Positions 7,777 to 14,352 of a stretch of 14,717 bases of DNA are shown one piece after another. The notes under the pieces were generated by a model. That model was given only the letters and a program-made list of their open reading frames with translations. It did not search any database and was not told where the DNA came from. Both the position numbers and the translations under genes were made by a program. Within the stretch, counting starts at the first letter, position 1, and every line of letters starts with the position of its first letter. Source of the stretch: JAXGPP01 sp964436865 (lineage in GTDB: Bacteria; Planctomycetota; Planctomycetia; Pirellulales; Thermoguttaceae); contig CAYTFK010000167.1 in NCBI GenBank assembly GCA_964436865.1, positions 1-14,717 on the forward strand, read 5' to 3'.

Positions 7777-8697
7777 ATGAACAATAGCCGTGCACCGTTG
7801 TTCAGAAACTTGGCGCTCTGGCTGTCGATTGCCGCATTGGGGGGGCCCTGGGCAGTTGGGGCCGACAGCCGCCCGGTGGCTGCGAATCATCCGCCGGGTT
7901 TTGTCATGCCGGTGCCGAATGAGGTCATTCGATTATGGCCGGGAGATGCCCCAAATCTGGTGCCGGGGGGGAGGCCTGAAACCGTTGTGAACGAACGCTA
8001 CGGCGACGTCTCGGTGCCGCAGCTATTCGTTTACCTGCCACCGAACGGCAAGACGAACCGGACGGCCTTGATCATTTGCGCCGGCGGCGGCTACAGCCGG
8101 CTGGCGATGTGTCTGCACGTTGATAATGTCGTTCAATTTTTCCACGATCAAGGTATTGCCGTATTCGGGCTCAAGTACCGCACGAAGTACGGAGACAACG
8201 ATGTGCTTGAGGACGCCCTGGCTGACGGCAAGCAGGCCGTGAGGCTCGTGCGAAGCCGGGCGGCAGAGTGGGGTATCGATCCGCAGCGCATCGGCGTACA
8301 AGGCTACTCGGCCGGCGGAAATCTGTGCCTGAACCTTGCCTGCCGCTACGACGATGGGGTTCCCGGCGCGGCCGATCCGCTCCAGCGGCTCAGCAGCCGC
8401 CCGAATTTCGCGGTTCTGATGTGCCCGTGGCCGTATACCCAGAAGATCGACGACTTCCAGTTCGACGAGAATTCGCCACCCACTTTCATCGCCAGCGCCA
8501 GAGACGACACCACGGCGTCGAATTCCTTTGCGGTGGCGATCGACGAAAGGTTGAAGAATCTGGGCGTTCTGGTGAAGACTTTCATGCCGGAGACCGGCGG
8601 CCATGGAGCATTCCATTGTGGGGTATCTGATGGTCCCGGCACCAACTGGCCGAACGTGCTCATCCCGTGGCTCCGAGAAATTGAAATGCTGGAGTGA
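7777..8697 (+). CDS. Secreted alpha/beta hydrolase (esterase/lipase family)
   Basis: This is a 306-aa protein starting with ATG at 7777, with GGAG about 11 nt upstream. Residues 1-29 form a signal peptide (WAVGA-DS). The alpha/beta-hydrolase signatures appear in order: the CAGGGY oxyanion segment (residues 101-106, replacing the commoner HGGG), the nucleophile elbow GYSAGG with S178, an acidic residue in SARDDT (D243 or D244), and the catalytic histidine in GGHGAF (H276). The order and spacing fit a complete catalytic triad. Members of this group include acetyl-xylan and feruloyl esterases that remove acyl groups from polysaccharides. With degradative enzymes nearby, a carbohydrate deacylase is the best guess, but substrate preference is inference. 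It lies 123 bp after the nucleoside-hydrolase-like gene on the same strand. Confidence 0.88.
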   Translation: MNNSRAPLFRNLALWLSIAALGGPWAVGADSRPVAANHPPGFVMPVPNEVIRLWPGDAPNLVPGGRPETVVNERYGDVSVPQLFVYLPPNGKTNRTALIICAGGGYSRLAMCLHVDNVVQFFHDQGIAVFGLKYRTKYGDNDVLEDALADGKQAVRLVRSRAAEWGIDPQRIGVQGYSAGGNLCLNLACRYDDGVPGAADPLQRLSSRPNFAVLMCPWPYTQKIDDFQFDENSPPTFIASARDDTTASNSFAVAIDERLKNLGVLVKTFMPETGGHGAFHCGVSDGPGTNWPNVLIPWLREIEMLE

Positions 8698-9111
8698 GCG
8701 GGAAGCCTGTGTTGGGCCCGGTTGTGGAACGGGCGATTCGACCTGAGAACGGCTGGTTTGCGTCTGCGGGCGATTGAGAGGCTCTCTTCCGGCCACGGAT
8801 TTCATTCGCGTAGGTCTGGTTATTCTGCGCCGGCAACGCATCTTCACTCGTTTCACGTTGCGATTCGCGGATCCGCCTGCAATCCGCGAAGTCACTGGTC
8901 TGTCGTTGTCGCCCCCTGCCTCCAGTGGGGGCGGGCTATTCTGGCGTGCTCGCTGCGTGTGAAACGAGCAGCCCGGCTCTTCTCAACGTGCAGGTTCTGC
9001 CGGTTATTCCTGTTGCACGAGCGAAGTGTAGCCGATTACGCAGTAATGCGGCACAACTTCATCGCTGCGCGCCGAAGTCGTGCGGCGCAGTGACTCAGGG
9101 AGGGAAGTCTC
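8698..9111. other. 414-bp gene-free gap upstream of the BBP7 gene
   Basis: No reading frame here has a protein-like composition or a ribosome binding site. The centre (8847-8968) can form a nested set of helices listed separately. GCGCCG at 9069-9074 pairs with CGGCGC at 9083-9088, a hairpin ending 8 nt before the Shine-Dalgarno of the next gene (GGGAGGG, 9098-9104). No promoter with both a -35 and a -10 box could be found. The gap may hold the 3' end of the esterase mRNA, a long structured leader for the barrel gene, or an independent small RNA. Confidence 0.5.
8847..8968. other. Nested inverted repeats: candidate structured RNA or regulatory element
   Basis: The outer arms CTCGTTTCAC (8847-8856) and GTGAAACGAG (8959-8968) are exact 10-bp reverse complements. 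They enclose a perfect 9-bp hairpin, TTCGCGGAT (8864-8872) with ATCCGCGAA (8882-8890), and a 6-bp hairpin, GCCCCC (8911-8916) with GGGGGC (8927-8932). Drawn together they form a three-helix junction. CACTGG (8893-8898) can also pair with CCAGTG (8922-8927), mostly in the loop of the second hairpin, as a pseudoknot or an alternative to it. CACGTTG (8854-8860) can pair with CAACGTG (8984-8990), which would open the outer helix. The pairings are read directly. Whether they form an RNA, and on which strand, is inference. No known riboswitch or small-RNA family was recognised. Confidence 0.4.
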
Positions 9112-10434
9112 GTGAAATCAACGCAGTCGCTCGGTCTGCTCATGGTGTTGCTGCTGACCGCCGGTGAGTCGCAAGGGCAATGGACGGGCGCGCTGCCGGG
9201 CGGAGGGGCCAACACTCGTGCCGGGCAACTCTATCTGGCTGAGGACGGATCTACCCGACCCGTCAACGGCGTCCCAGATCCCGCGTACTCGCGCAGTGCG
9301 GGCGAGATGAGCGCGGTGCCTCCCGACATGGTGATCGCTGGCGACATGTCGAACGCCTACCCGGCACCCGACATAAGGTTCACGCCCGAAGCGGGAACGG
9401 GGCCCTGTCCTGCCGACGCGGATGGTTATTGCTGCCCTCCGTGCTGGTACCTGGAGTCGGGATTCCGTTTCCAGGCCCGCAATCGGCCGGATCGCGTCAC
9501 GTTGAGCCGGCGCTACATCGATGTTCCTGGCGTTGGCCTTGTATTTGCCGGCAGGCCGCTGCACACGAAATACGAATCATTCGATGGTGAACTGGGCGAA
9601 TCCCTGGCGCTCGGCCGCTTCCTGGGGACCGACGACAGCAACCGCAACCAGTTCGTCGAAATGCGGTATTGGGCGACCCACGATTGGGAAACGGACTCAC
9701 TGGCCTCGGCCGTTGCTCCCGAAACGCTGTTCGGCACATTCACGACGAATTTCGCCGGTTTTTCCGATGCGTCGGTGCACCGCTACGAATACGATTCGAG
9801 CATCTACAATTTTGAGGCCAACTATTGGCTGCGGCCGCGCGGCCGGCCCGATCGCCTGGTTCTCTATCCCAATGGCTGCTGGCGCCGAGAACGAAACACG
9901 CAGGTCATTCTGTCTTACATGTTCGGCCTGCGCTACATAGCCCTGAACGAGGATTTCCACTTTCTCGGTGAGAGCGGCGGGATTATCGACGACGTTCCCT
10001 TCGAGGGGCTGGGACGCTACTCGATCAGCACAGACAACAACATGTTCGGCTTTCAGATCGGCGCCGACTTGCTCCAGCATGGCCGTAATTGGAGCTGGGG
10101 TTTGCAGGCGAAAGCGGCGCCGCTCATCAATGTGTCGGAGCAAGGGAGTCTATTTCGAGCTGCCGGCGACCCGCGCTTTCTCAGTCGAGACGTATCGTGG
10201 ACCGACGACAATGCCGAGGTCGCCTTCCTGGGCGAGTTTGGAGCCATTGGCAAGTTCTTCATCACTCCAAACGTGACGGTCTTTGCCTCCTACGATCTTG
10301 CCTGGCTATTCGGAGTTGCGCTGGCCCCCGAACAATTCCAGAAGCAGATTCCGGTCGACAGCACACCAGAGATCCGCGACGAAGGAACGGTGTTTATGCA
10401 CGGGTTGACCATGGGCATGCAGTTCCAGTTCTGA
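9112..10434 (+). CDS. BBP7-type outer-membrane beta-barrel protein
   Basis: This is a 440-aa protein starting with GTG at 9112, preceded by a strong GGGAGGG Shine-Dalgarno about 7 nt away. Residues 1-22 form a signal peptide (hydrophobic LLMVLLLTA, then SQG-Q). A low-complexity segment follows, with a cysteine-containing patch (GYCCPPCWY, 115-123) just before the first barrel-like strand. From about residue 115 alternating polar/hydrophobic strands recur. They include SSIYNFEANYWL (229-240), VILSYMFGLRYIALNEDF (265-282) and DNNMFGFQIGADLL (308-321), the segments I associate with the planctomycete BBP7 barrel family. The protein ends in MGMQFQF with a C-terminal phenylalanine, the usual BAM-recognised end of outer-membrane barrels. 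The export route and location are well supported. A specific function (adhesion, pore or structural role) is not known. It is the first of four envelope genes on this strand. Confidence 0.85.
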   Translation: MKSTQSLGLLMVLLLTAGESQGQWTGALPGGGANTRAGQLYLAEDGSTRPVNGVPDPAYSRSAGEMSAVPPDMVIAGDMSNAYPAPDIRFTPEAGTGPCPADADGYCCPPCWYLESGFRFQARNRPDRVTLSRRYIDVPGVGLVFAGRPLHTKYESFDGELGESLALGRFLGTDDSNRNQFVEMRYWATHDWETDSLASAVAPETLFGTFTTNFAGFSDASVHRYEYDSSIYNFEANYWLRPRGRPDRLVLYPNGCWRRERNTQVILSYMFGLRYIALNEDFHFLGESGGIIDDVPFEGLGRYSISTDNNMFGFQIGADLLQHGRNWSWGLQAKAAPLINVSEQGSLFRAAGDPRFLSRDVSWTDDNAEVAFLGEFGAIGKFFITPNVTVFASYDLAWLFGVALAPEQFQKQIPVDSTPEIRDEGTVFMHGLTMGMQFQF

Positions 10435-10561
10435 CGGGTGGCCCAAAGGACTAATCAACATCCCTGAAATAGTTGCCCAGCAGCCTGGGTGCTCTTAGAA
10501 TTTGACGAGGCCGGTTTCCCGGCGATGTCGTCGCGTGATGGCGGAAGTCCCGGAGTCGAGG

Positions 10562-11305
10562 ATGCTCATGGCTGCAAGATTCATCGTCGTCGGTCTGATT
10601 CTGATCGGCTGTCGCGCCATTCAGGTCGATGCCCAAGTCGCGCCGCCAGCCGGGCAATTGCCCAGCGCGGCAAGCGGCTCTGCAACAGCATCGCCATCCG
10701 CCGAAATGGCCTTGCCGGGCAATCCGCCGGATCCGAATTCAGCCCCGCATGCCCCCACGGAGGGCACTGGGGGTATTAGTCAAGGCCCTACGGCCGCGCC
10801 CGGAAACTCTGTGGTTCCGCTCCCCCCGACGACGCCATCCGGGGTGGCTGGCGCGCCTGCCACTGCGGCGCCCGTGAGACCGTTGCCACCGACGGTAACC
10901 AGCGGCGGCACTTCGGTCGCAAATCCGATGAGCCTGTATGGGCCGGCATCCGCAGTGGCGCCACGCAACCAGATTCCCACCATCGGGACCGGTGCGGTAC
11001 GGGCGCCATACGTGCTCGATCAGAAGCCGTTCACGGGCTTTTCGCCCGGACCCGCGGTCAGCCCGTACATGAATCTCTACTTGGGCAACAATAGCGCGGG
11101 CATTGTGAACAACTACTACAGCGTCGTGAAGCCGATGCTCCAGCAGCAGAACACGAACCGGCAAACGGAACAGTCGTTGCGCGAACTGCGCATCCAGAAC
11201 CGTTTGCAGCAGTCGCAGTTGCAGCAACTCAACCGCCAGATGCCTGGTGCACAAGGGAGCTCGTTTATGAACTACGGCGGCTACTATCCGAGCATCGGGC
11301 GTTGA
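10562..11305 (+). CDS. Secreted Pro/Ala-rich protein of unknown function, possible lipoprotein
   Basis: This is a 247-aa protein if started at ATG 10562, which has GGAG 6 nt upstream. ATG 10568, two codons later, has GAGG 6 nt upstream and is equally possible. The frame itself opens earlier (TTG at 10502) without a ribosome binding site. The N-terminus has a hydrophobic stretch ending LILIGC, which fits a lipobox. A signal peptidase I site at VDA-Q a few residues on is the alternative. Residues about 25-150 are rich in Pro, Ala, Gly, Ser and Thr, and probably disordered or wall-spanning. The C-terminal third is different: PFTGFSPGPAVSPYMNLYLG, then NNYYSVVKPML, then a Gln/Arg-rich stretch (about 190-230) likely to form a helix or coiled coil, ending in a Gly/Tyr tail. 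Similar NYY.VKP..Q segments are, from memory, common in planctomycete hypothetical proteins. No function is assigned. Confidence 0.75.
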   Translation: MLMAARFIVVGLILIGCRAIQVDAQVAPPAGQLPSAASGSATASPSAEMALPGNPPDPNSAPHAPTEGTGGISQGPTAAPGNSVVPLPPTTPSGVAGAPATAAPVRPLPPTVTSGGTSVANPMSLYGPASAVAPRNQIPTIGTGAVRAPYVLDQKPFTGFSPGPAVSPYMNLYLGNNSAGIVNNYYSVVKPMLQQQNTNRQTEQSLRELRIQNRLQQSQLQQLNRQMPGAQGSSFMNYGGYYPSIGR

Positions 11306-11406
11306 CCCCGATGCCGGATCGAAGTTGCGGTGCAAGATCGGCCGAAAAGGGAACAAGTGGCCGGTAGCATTTGCCGATTATCACGATAGTGACGTCTATT
11401 CGGAAA

Positions 11407-11419
11407 GCACGGTCCGTGC
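11407..11419. promoter_or_regulatory. 13-bp palindrome before the export-lipoprotein gene
   Basis: GCACGG, a single T, then CCGTGC form a perfect palindrome that ends 4 nt before the AGGGA ribosome binding site at 11424. As DNA it could be an operator half-site pair. As RNA its 1-nt loop is sterically impossible without opening a pair, so a protein-binding site is more plausible than a hairpin. No known regulator motif was recognised. Confidence 0.3.
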
Positions 11420-11434
11420 GCGCAGGGATGCGAG

Positions 11435-12502
11435 ATGACTACAAACTTATCCCGGACACGGGGCGCTTGGCTTGGGCTCCTGGTGATAGTGACCGCCCTA
11501 ACGGGTTGCCAGGATTTTAATCCAGGGCTCGACTATTACCATCCGAGCATGGAGCGGCCAGTACCGCCCGCGCTGGAGCCGCCGCGGGAACTGGCGAAGA
11601 CGTCGCTCCCGTCCTACCGCATCGAACCGCCGGATGTTATCCAGGTTCAGATGCTGAAGATGGTTCCTATCACGCCGTACCGGATCCAGGTGTACGACGT
11701 GCTGCAAATCGGCGTGTTGGGAACTCTCCCCGATCAGCCGATCCAGGGGCTCTATCTCGTCGAAGCGGAGGGAACCGTAGATCTTGGCCTGGCGTACGGA
11801 AGTGTGCGCGTGGCGGGACTCACTGTGGACCAAGCGCGCGATGTAGTGCAACGCCAGCTTAGCCAGGTGCTCGCAGCGCCGGAAGTCGTCCTGCAGGTTT
11901 CGCAGATCGCCGACGTTCAGCCGGTGACGGGCACCTATCTGGTGACCCCCGACGGAACGATCAACCTTCTCAAGTATGGCACGGTCCGCGTGGCCGGCAT
12001 GACTGTGTACGAAGCCAAGGCGGCCATCGAACGCCAGTTGTCGGCGTTCTTCCAGATGCCCGAAGTGTGGGTAGATGTCGTAGCCTACAACAGCAAGGTG
12101 TACTACATCGTCACCGAGGGCGCCCATCTCGGTGACAACGTGGTCCGAGTGCCCATTACCGGAAATGAGACCGTGCTGGATGCCGTTACCCAGATCCAGG
12201 GCATATCGCAGATCTCGAGCAAAGATATCTGGATCGCCCGGCCGGCTCCCAATGGATTTGGCTGTGAACAGATCCTGCCCGTCGACTGGGTGGCCATCAC
12301 TCGGGGCGGATCGACGGCGACGAATTACCAGATTCTCCCCGGCGATCGCGTGTTCATCGCTGAAGACAAGATGGTTGCCTTAACCAATTACCTGGGCAAG
12401 GTCCTGGGGCCGTTTGAGCGCGTGCTCGGTTTCGGCTCGCTCACCGCCACCACTATCCGCGGCTTCAACAATCTGAACACTCAGACTGGAGTAGGCTTCT
12501 GA
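11435..12502 (+). CDS. Wza-like polysaccharide export lipoprotein with duplicated export domain
   Basis: This is a 355-aa protein starting with ATG at 11435, with AGGGA 6 nt upstream. LTGC at residues 22-25 is a clean lipobox, so mature Cys25 should be lipidated. YRIEPPDVIQV (61-71) and YRIQVYDVLQI (82-92) are two copies of the motif that opens polysaccharide-export domains. Two export-domain bodies then follow in tandem, at about 105-156 and 166-216, sharing Y-L-V, GT, YG.VRVAG.TV..A and RQLS at equal spacing. A SLBB-like soluble-ligand-binding beta-grasp region lies at about 218-312 (VYYIVTEGAHLGDNVVR, LPGDRVFI). A poorly conserved tail follows; no transmembrane helix of the Wza type is evident. 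Wza-family proteins form the outer-membrane pore for capsule or exopolysaccharide. No polymerase, flippase or tyrosine kinase gene is nearby, so the polymer exported is unknown. The gene lies 129 bp after the Pro-rich gene. Confidence 0.88.
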   Translation: MTTNLSRTRGAWLGLLVIVTALTGCQDFNPGLDYYHPSMERPVPPALEPPRELAKTSLPSYRIEPPDVIQVQMLKMVPITPYRIQVYDVLQIGVLGTLPDQPIQGLYLVEAEGTVDLGLAYGSVRVAGLTVDQARDVVQRQLSQVLAAPEVVLQVSQIADVQPVTGTYLVTPDGTINLLKYGTVRVAGMTVYEAKAAIERQLSAFFQMPEVWVDVVAYNSKVYYIVTEGAHLGDNVVRVPITGNETVLDAVTQIQGISQISSKDIWIARPAPNGFGCEQILPVDWVAITRGGSTATNYQILPGDRVFIAEDKMVALTNYLGKVLGPFERVLGFGSLTATTIRGFNNLNTQTGVGF

Positions 12503-12632
12503 TTGCTGCCGCACGCATCGCAGCAGAGTGCTGACTGGGAAACTCGGCGACGGTCACTCCAAGCCGACATCAGCAGCCGCACGGCGGCGCAGACCAAAGG
12601 GTGGCCTCGGACGCCACGAGGATGAGGGAAAA

Positions 12633-13754
12633 ATGTGCAGGACCGTGAAGAACGCCATGAGAATTGTCTGCTCGCTGAGTCTGCTGGCGACGTTGGCCGG
12701 TGTTCTGACCTCCGCAGAAGCGGTTGCCGGCGACACCCAGTTCGTCGCATCGGGCGACATTCCCATTGCTCAGGCATACGCGGTCCCGGCCGCCGCAACC
12801 CAAGGTTGCGGTTGTTGTTCGTGCGCTCCGAATGCCAGGTGCTTCGGCTATTTCCCGATGACGTGGCGCGCCTGGCCTTGCGATCCGCCGACGCTGGCGC
12901 CGATGGGTGCGATCCGGAGTCCGGTGCCGGCGGCCGCCGAACCGGTCCCGCCGCCCCTCCCAGAGCCGCAGGCTGTCCCGCCTCAACTCGACGAGAATGG
13001 GACAACGAGTCCGCCGACAGCATTATTGCCGACCCTTGTTCCGCCTAAGAGCGAGGCTGTCCCCTCGAAGCTCCCTTCACACGCCAGCGATCGGCCGCGC
13101 GGTCAGAATCCCTTGCGTGCCCCGGTTGCTGCGGAAGACCTCAGCCAGGCCGCTTCATTTGTGGCTCCTGGAGTCCAGCCGGCACCAGGCCCGGCGGATG
13201 ACACGGCTGCTGCGGGCGAGGCTCTTCTCGATGCCCTCTATGCGGATCGAGAGTCGGCCTCGCCGGTGGAGCAGTGCACGCTCGTATCCAACGCGAGTGT
13301 CCGGGAGCTGCGTCAGGGCGTTGGAATGGTTTCGAGCGGCTTGACGAACCAGGCGCAAAGCGACATTAAGGCGGACAGTGCCGTAGCCGCGAGACCGCTC
13401 GATTCTGCGGCGGTCTCCTTGGACGGTTACTGCCCGGTGATGCTCGTGGATCATGACCGCTGGGACGTTGGAAACCCACTATTTCGCGTGACCCACCAGG
13501 GCCGAACCTATCTGACGAGCGGGCCGGCGCAGCAGCAGCGTTTCATGGCGAATCCGAATCGATACTGTCCCGCGTTGGAGGGCGCCGATCCGGTACTGCT
13601 TGCCGACGAACAGCGGATCGTCGCCGGTCGGCTGCGTCTCTCGATGGTCTACGGCGGCCGCCTCTACCTCTTCGCCGACGCGGGGACGTACGATCGCTTC
13701 GCCCGAAATCCGGCTCACTATCTGGCGGCGGTGAAAGCCGCTGCGTCAAGGTAG
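12633..13754 (+). CDS. Secreted protein with Cys cluster, Pro-rich linker and two YHS-like repeats
   Basis: ATG at 12633 (373 aa) was chosen because GAGGG lies 4 nt upstream and the signal peptide follows (hydrophobic core from about residue 10, cleavage near AVA-GD, residue 33). The frame is open back to 12528, but that part is Arg-rich and unlike a signal sequence. ATG at 12657 (M9) is the alternative start. Residues 59-70 hold a cysteine cluster (C59, C61, C62, C64, C70), followed by FGYFPMTWRAWPC, a motif I have seen in planctomycete secreted proteins. Residues about 85-210 are Pro/Ala-rich linker. At the C-terminus two YHS-like units lie in tandem. One runs from GYCPV (265-269) through GRTYLTSGPAQQQRFMANPNRY. 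The other runs from about 312 to 364 and contains YGGRLYLFADAGTYDRFARNPAHY. YHS domains often bind metals, but the second repeat lacks a cysteine at the first repeat's position, so metal binding is only a hypothesis. Confidence 0.78.
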   Translation: MCRTVKNAMRIVCSLSLLATLAGVLTSAEAVAGDTQFVASGDIPIAQAYAVPAAATQGCGCCSCAPNARCFGYFPMTWRAWPCDPPTLAPMGAIRSPVPAAAEPVPPPLPEPQAVPPQLDENGTTSPPTALLPTLVPPKSEAVPSKLPSHASDRPRGQNPLRAPVAAEDLSQAASFVAPGVQPAPGPADDTAAAGEALLDALYADRESASPVEQCTLVSNASVRELRQGVGMVSSGLTNQAQSDIKADSAVAARPLDSAAVSLDGYCPVMLVDHDRWDVGNPLFRVTHQGRTYLTSGPAQQQRFMANPNRYCPALEGADPVLLADEQRIVAGRLRLSMVYGGRLYLFADAGTYDRFARNPAHYLAAVKAAASR

Positions 13755-13765
13755 GGGGGCGCCAA

Positions 13766-13800
13766 GCGGCAGAAATGTTGACCTGAATTCACGCTGCCGC
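13766..13800. terminator. 7-bp inverted repeat between convergent reading frames
   Basis: GCGGCAG (13766-13772) and CTGCCGC (13794-13800) are exact reverse complements with a 21-nt loop. They fall between the stop of the YHS gene at 13754 and the stop of a small minus-strand ORF at 13823. The position suits a bidirectional terminator, but the long loop and the absence of a T-run on either side make this weak. Confidence 0.22.
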
Positions 13801-13822
13801 CGAATACGACGTTCCTGATCCA

Positions 13823-14071
13823 TTAACGGCCGCTCCGGGTTTGACGCGGCTTGGCAGGCCAGCCGGCGCAGACGTGGCGGCGAGGCTTACGGGTCTCGGC
13901 AACCCACTGCTCGACCTGCGCGAGGCGATGGATCTGTCGGGTGACCTGCAGGTAGACCTGGAGCGTCGGCAGCAGCCTCAGAGTCTGATCGAGCGAGGCC
14001 GTCTGGCTGTCCAGGGCGCTGCGAATCGACTCGTCCATGTGCACCGCCGGCCCTATCAGTCCGGTGCTCAC
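13823..14071 (-). CDS. Small hypothetical protein, helix-rich
   Basis: This is an 82-aa frame from GTG at 14071 to TAA; ATG at 14038 (codon 12) is the alternative start. Neither start has a good Shine-Dalgarno. Codon use favours coding: third positions are mostly G or C, with many CTG, CAG, GTC and ATC codons like the confirmed genes. The product from DESIRSALDSQ to RLAQVEQWVAE is predicted by eye to be amphipathic helix, ending in a basic, Pro-rich tail. No family was recognised. The GTG overlaps the TGA of the upstream ORF as GTGA, typical of translational coupling. It converges on the YHS gene. It could be a real gene of unknown function or a remnant. Confidence 0.42.
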   Translation of the reverse strand: MSTGLIGPAVHMDESIRSALDSQTASLDQTLRLLPTLQVYLQVTRQIHRLAQVEQWVAETRKPRRHVCAGWPAKPRQTRSGR

Positions 14072-14352
14072 CGCGGCCGGTCCGAATTCGTATCATGCTG
14101 GAGGTGAGGCATGACGTTGCACCGGGCCAGTGGGCTGACGATACCAGCATGGCCCTTCCCCTTGCCGATAGCATCAGGAGTGTAGTCCCCCGGAGTGGCG
14201 TTTCCGAGGAACTCCACGAGGAACAAGAGCTGCTGTCCCAGCCGCGCCCTGAGGGAGTCCGCTGCCGGGGATCGATCGGTCTCATGCACTCTGCCGGCTT
14301 TCGCCCAGCACTGCTCAGTCTGTCGTGCCTCGTATTTCGAAGCCTGAAACAC
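14068..14352 (-). CDS. Small hypothetical ORF coupled to the following one
   Basis: This is a 94-aa frame from GTG at 14352 to TGA at 14068-14070, sharing four bases (GTGA) with the next ORF. A shorter form could begin at GTG 14289. No clear ribosome binding site supports either start. The central part (ADSLRARLGQQLLFLVEFLG) looks like a protein helix and uses codons like the neighbours. The N-terminal third and the last 20 residues look less protein-like. A plus-strand frame competes over 14253-14352. No family was recognised. It may be a genuine two-gene unit or decayed sequence. Confidence 0.3.
   Translation of the reverse strand: MFQASKYEARQTEQCWAKAGRVHETDRSPAADSLRARLGQQLLFLVEFLGNATPGDYTPDAIGKGKGHAGIVSPLARCNVMPHLQHDTNSDRPR

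Noticed and set aside
8023..8895. Minus-strand frame of 290 codons opposite the alpha/beta hydrolase
   Set aside because: The plus-strand gene has a complete catalytic triad and signal peptide; the antisense product is rich in Arg, His and Gln and shows no motif.
8847..8968. Outer inverted repeat as termini of a miniature transposable element
   Set aside because: No target-site duplication flanks the arms, the arms are only 10 bp, and no second copy was seen in the window.
9013..9041. TTGCAC followed 17 bp later by TTACGC as a promoter for the BBP7 gene
   Set aside because: The -35 half is fair, but the -10 half matches the consensus poorly and other spacings give nothing better.
8722..9093. 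Plus-strand frame of 123 codons in the 414-bp gap
   Set aside because: No Shine-Dalgarno, Arg/Ser/His-rich product, and the segment is dominated by inverted repeats.
10479..10489. CCCAG/CTGGG hairpin (10476-10489) after the BBP7 gene as an intrinsic terminator
   Set aside because: The stem is only 5-6 bp with a wobble pair and is followed by GCTCTT rather than a T-run.
10739..11356. Minus-strand frame of 205 codons opposite the Pro-rich gene
   Set aside because: The plus frame has a signal sequence, a ribosome binding site and a conserved-looking C-terminus; the minus frame is Arg-rich shadow.
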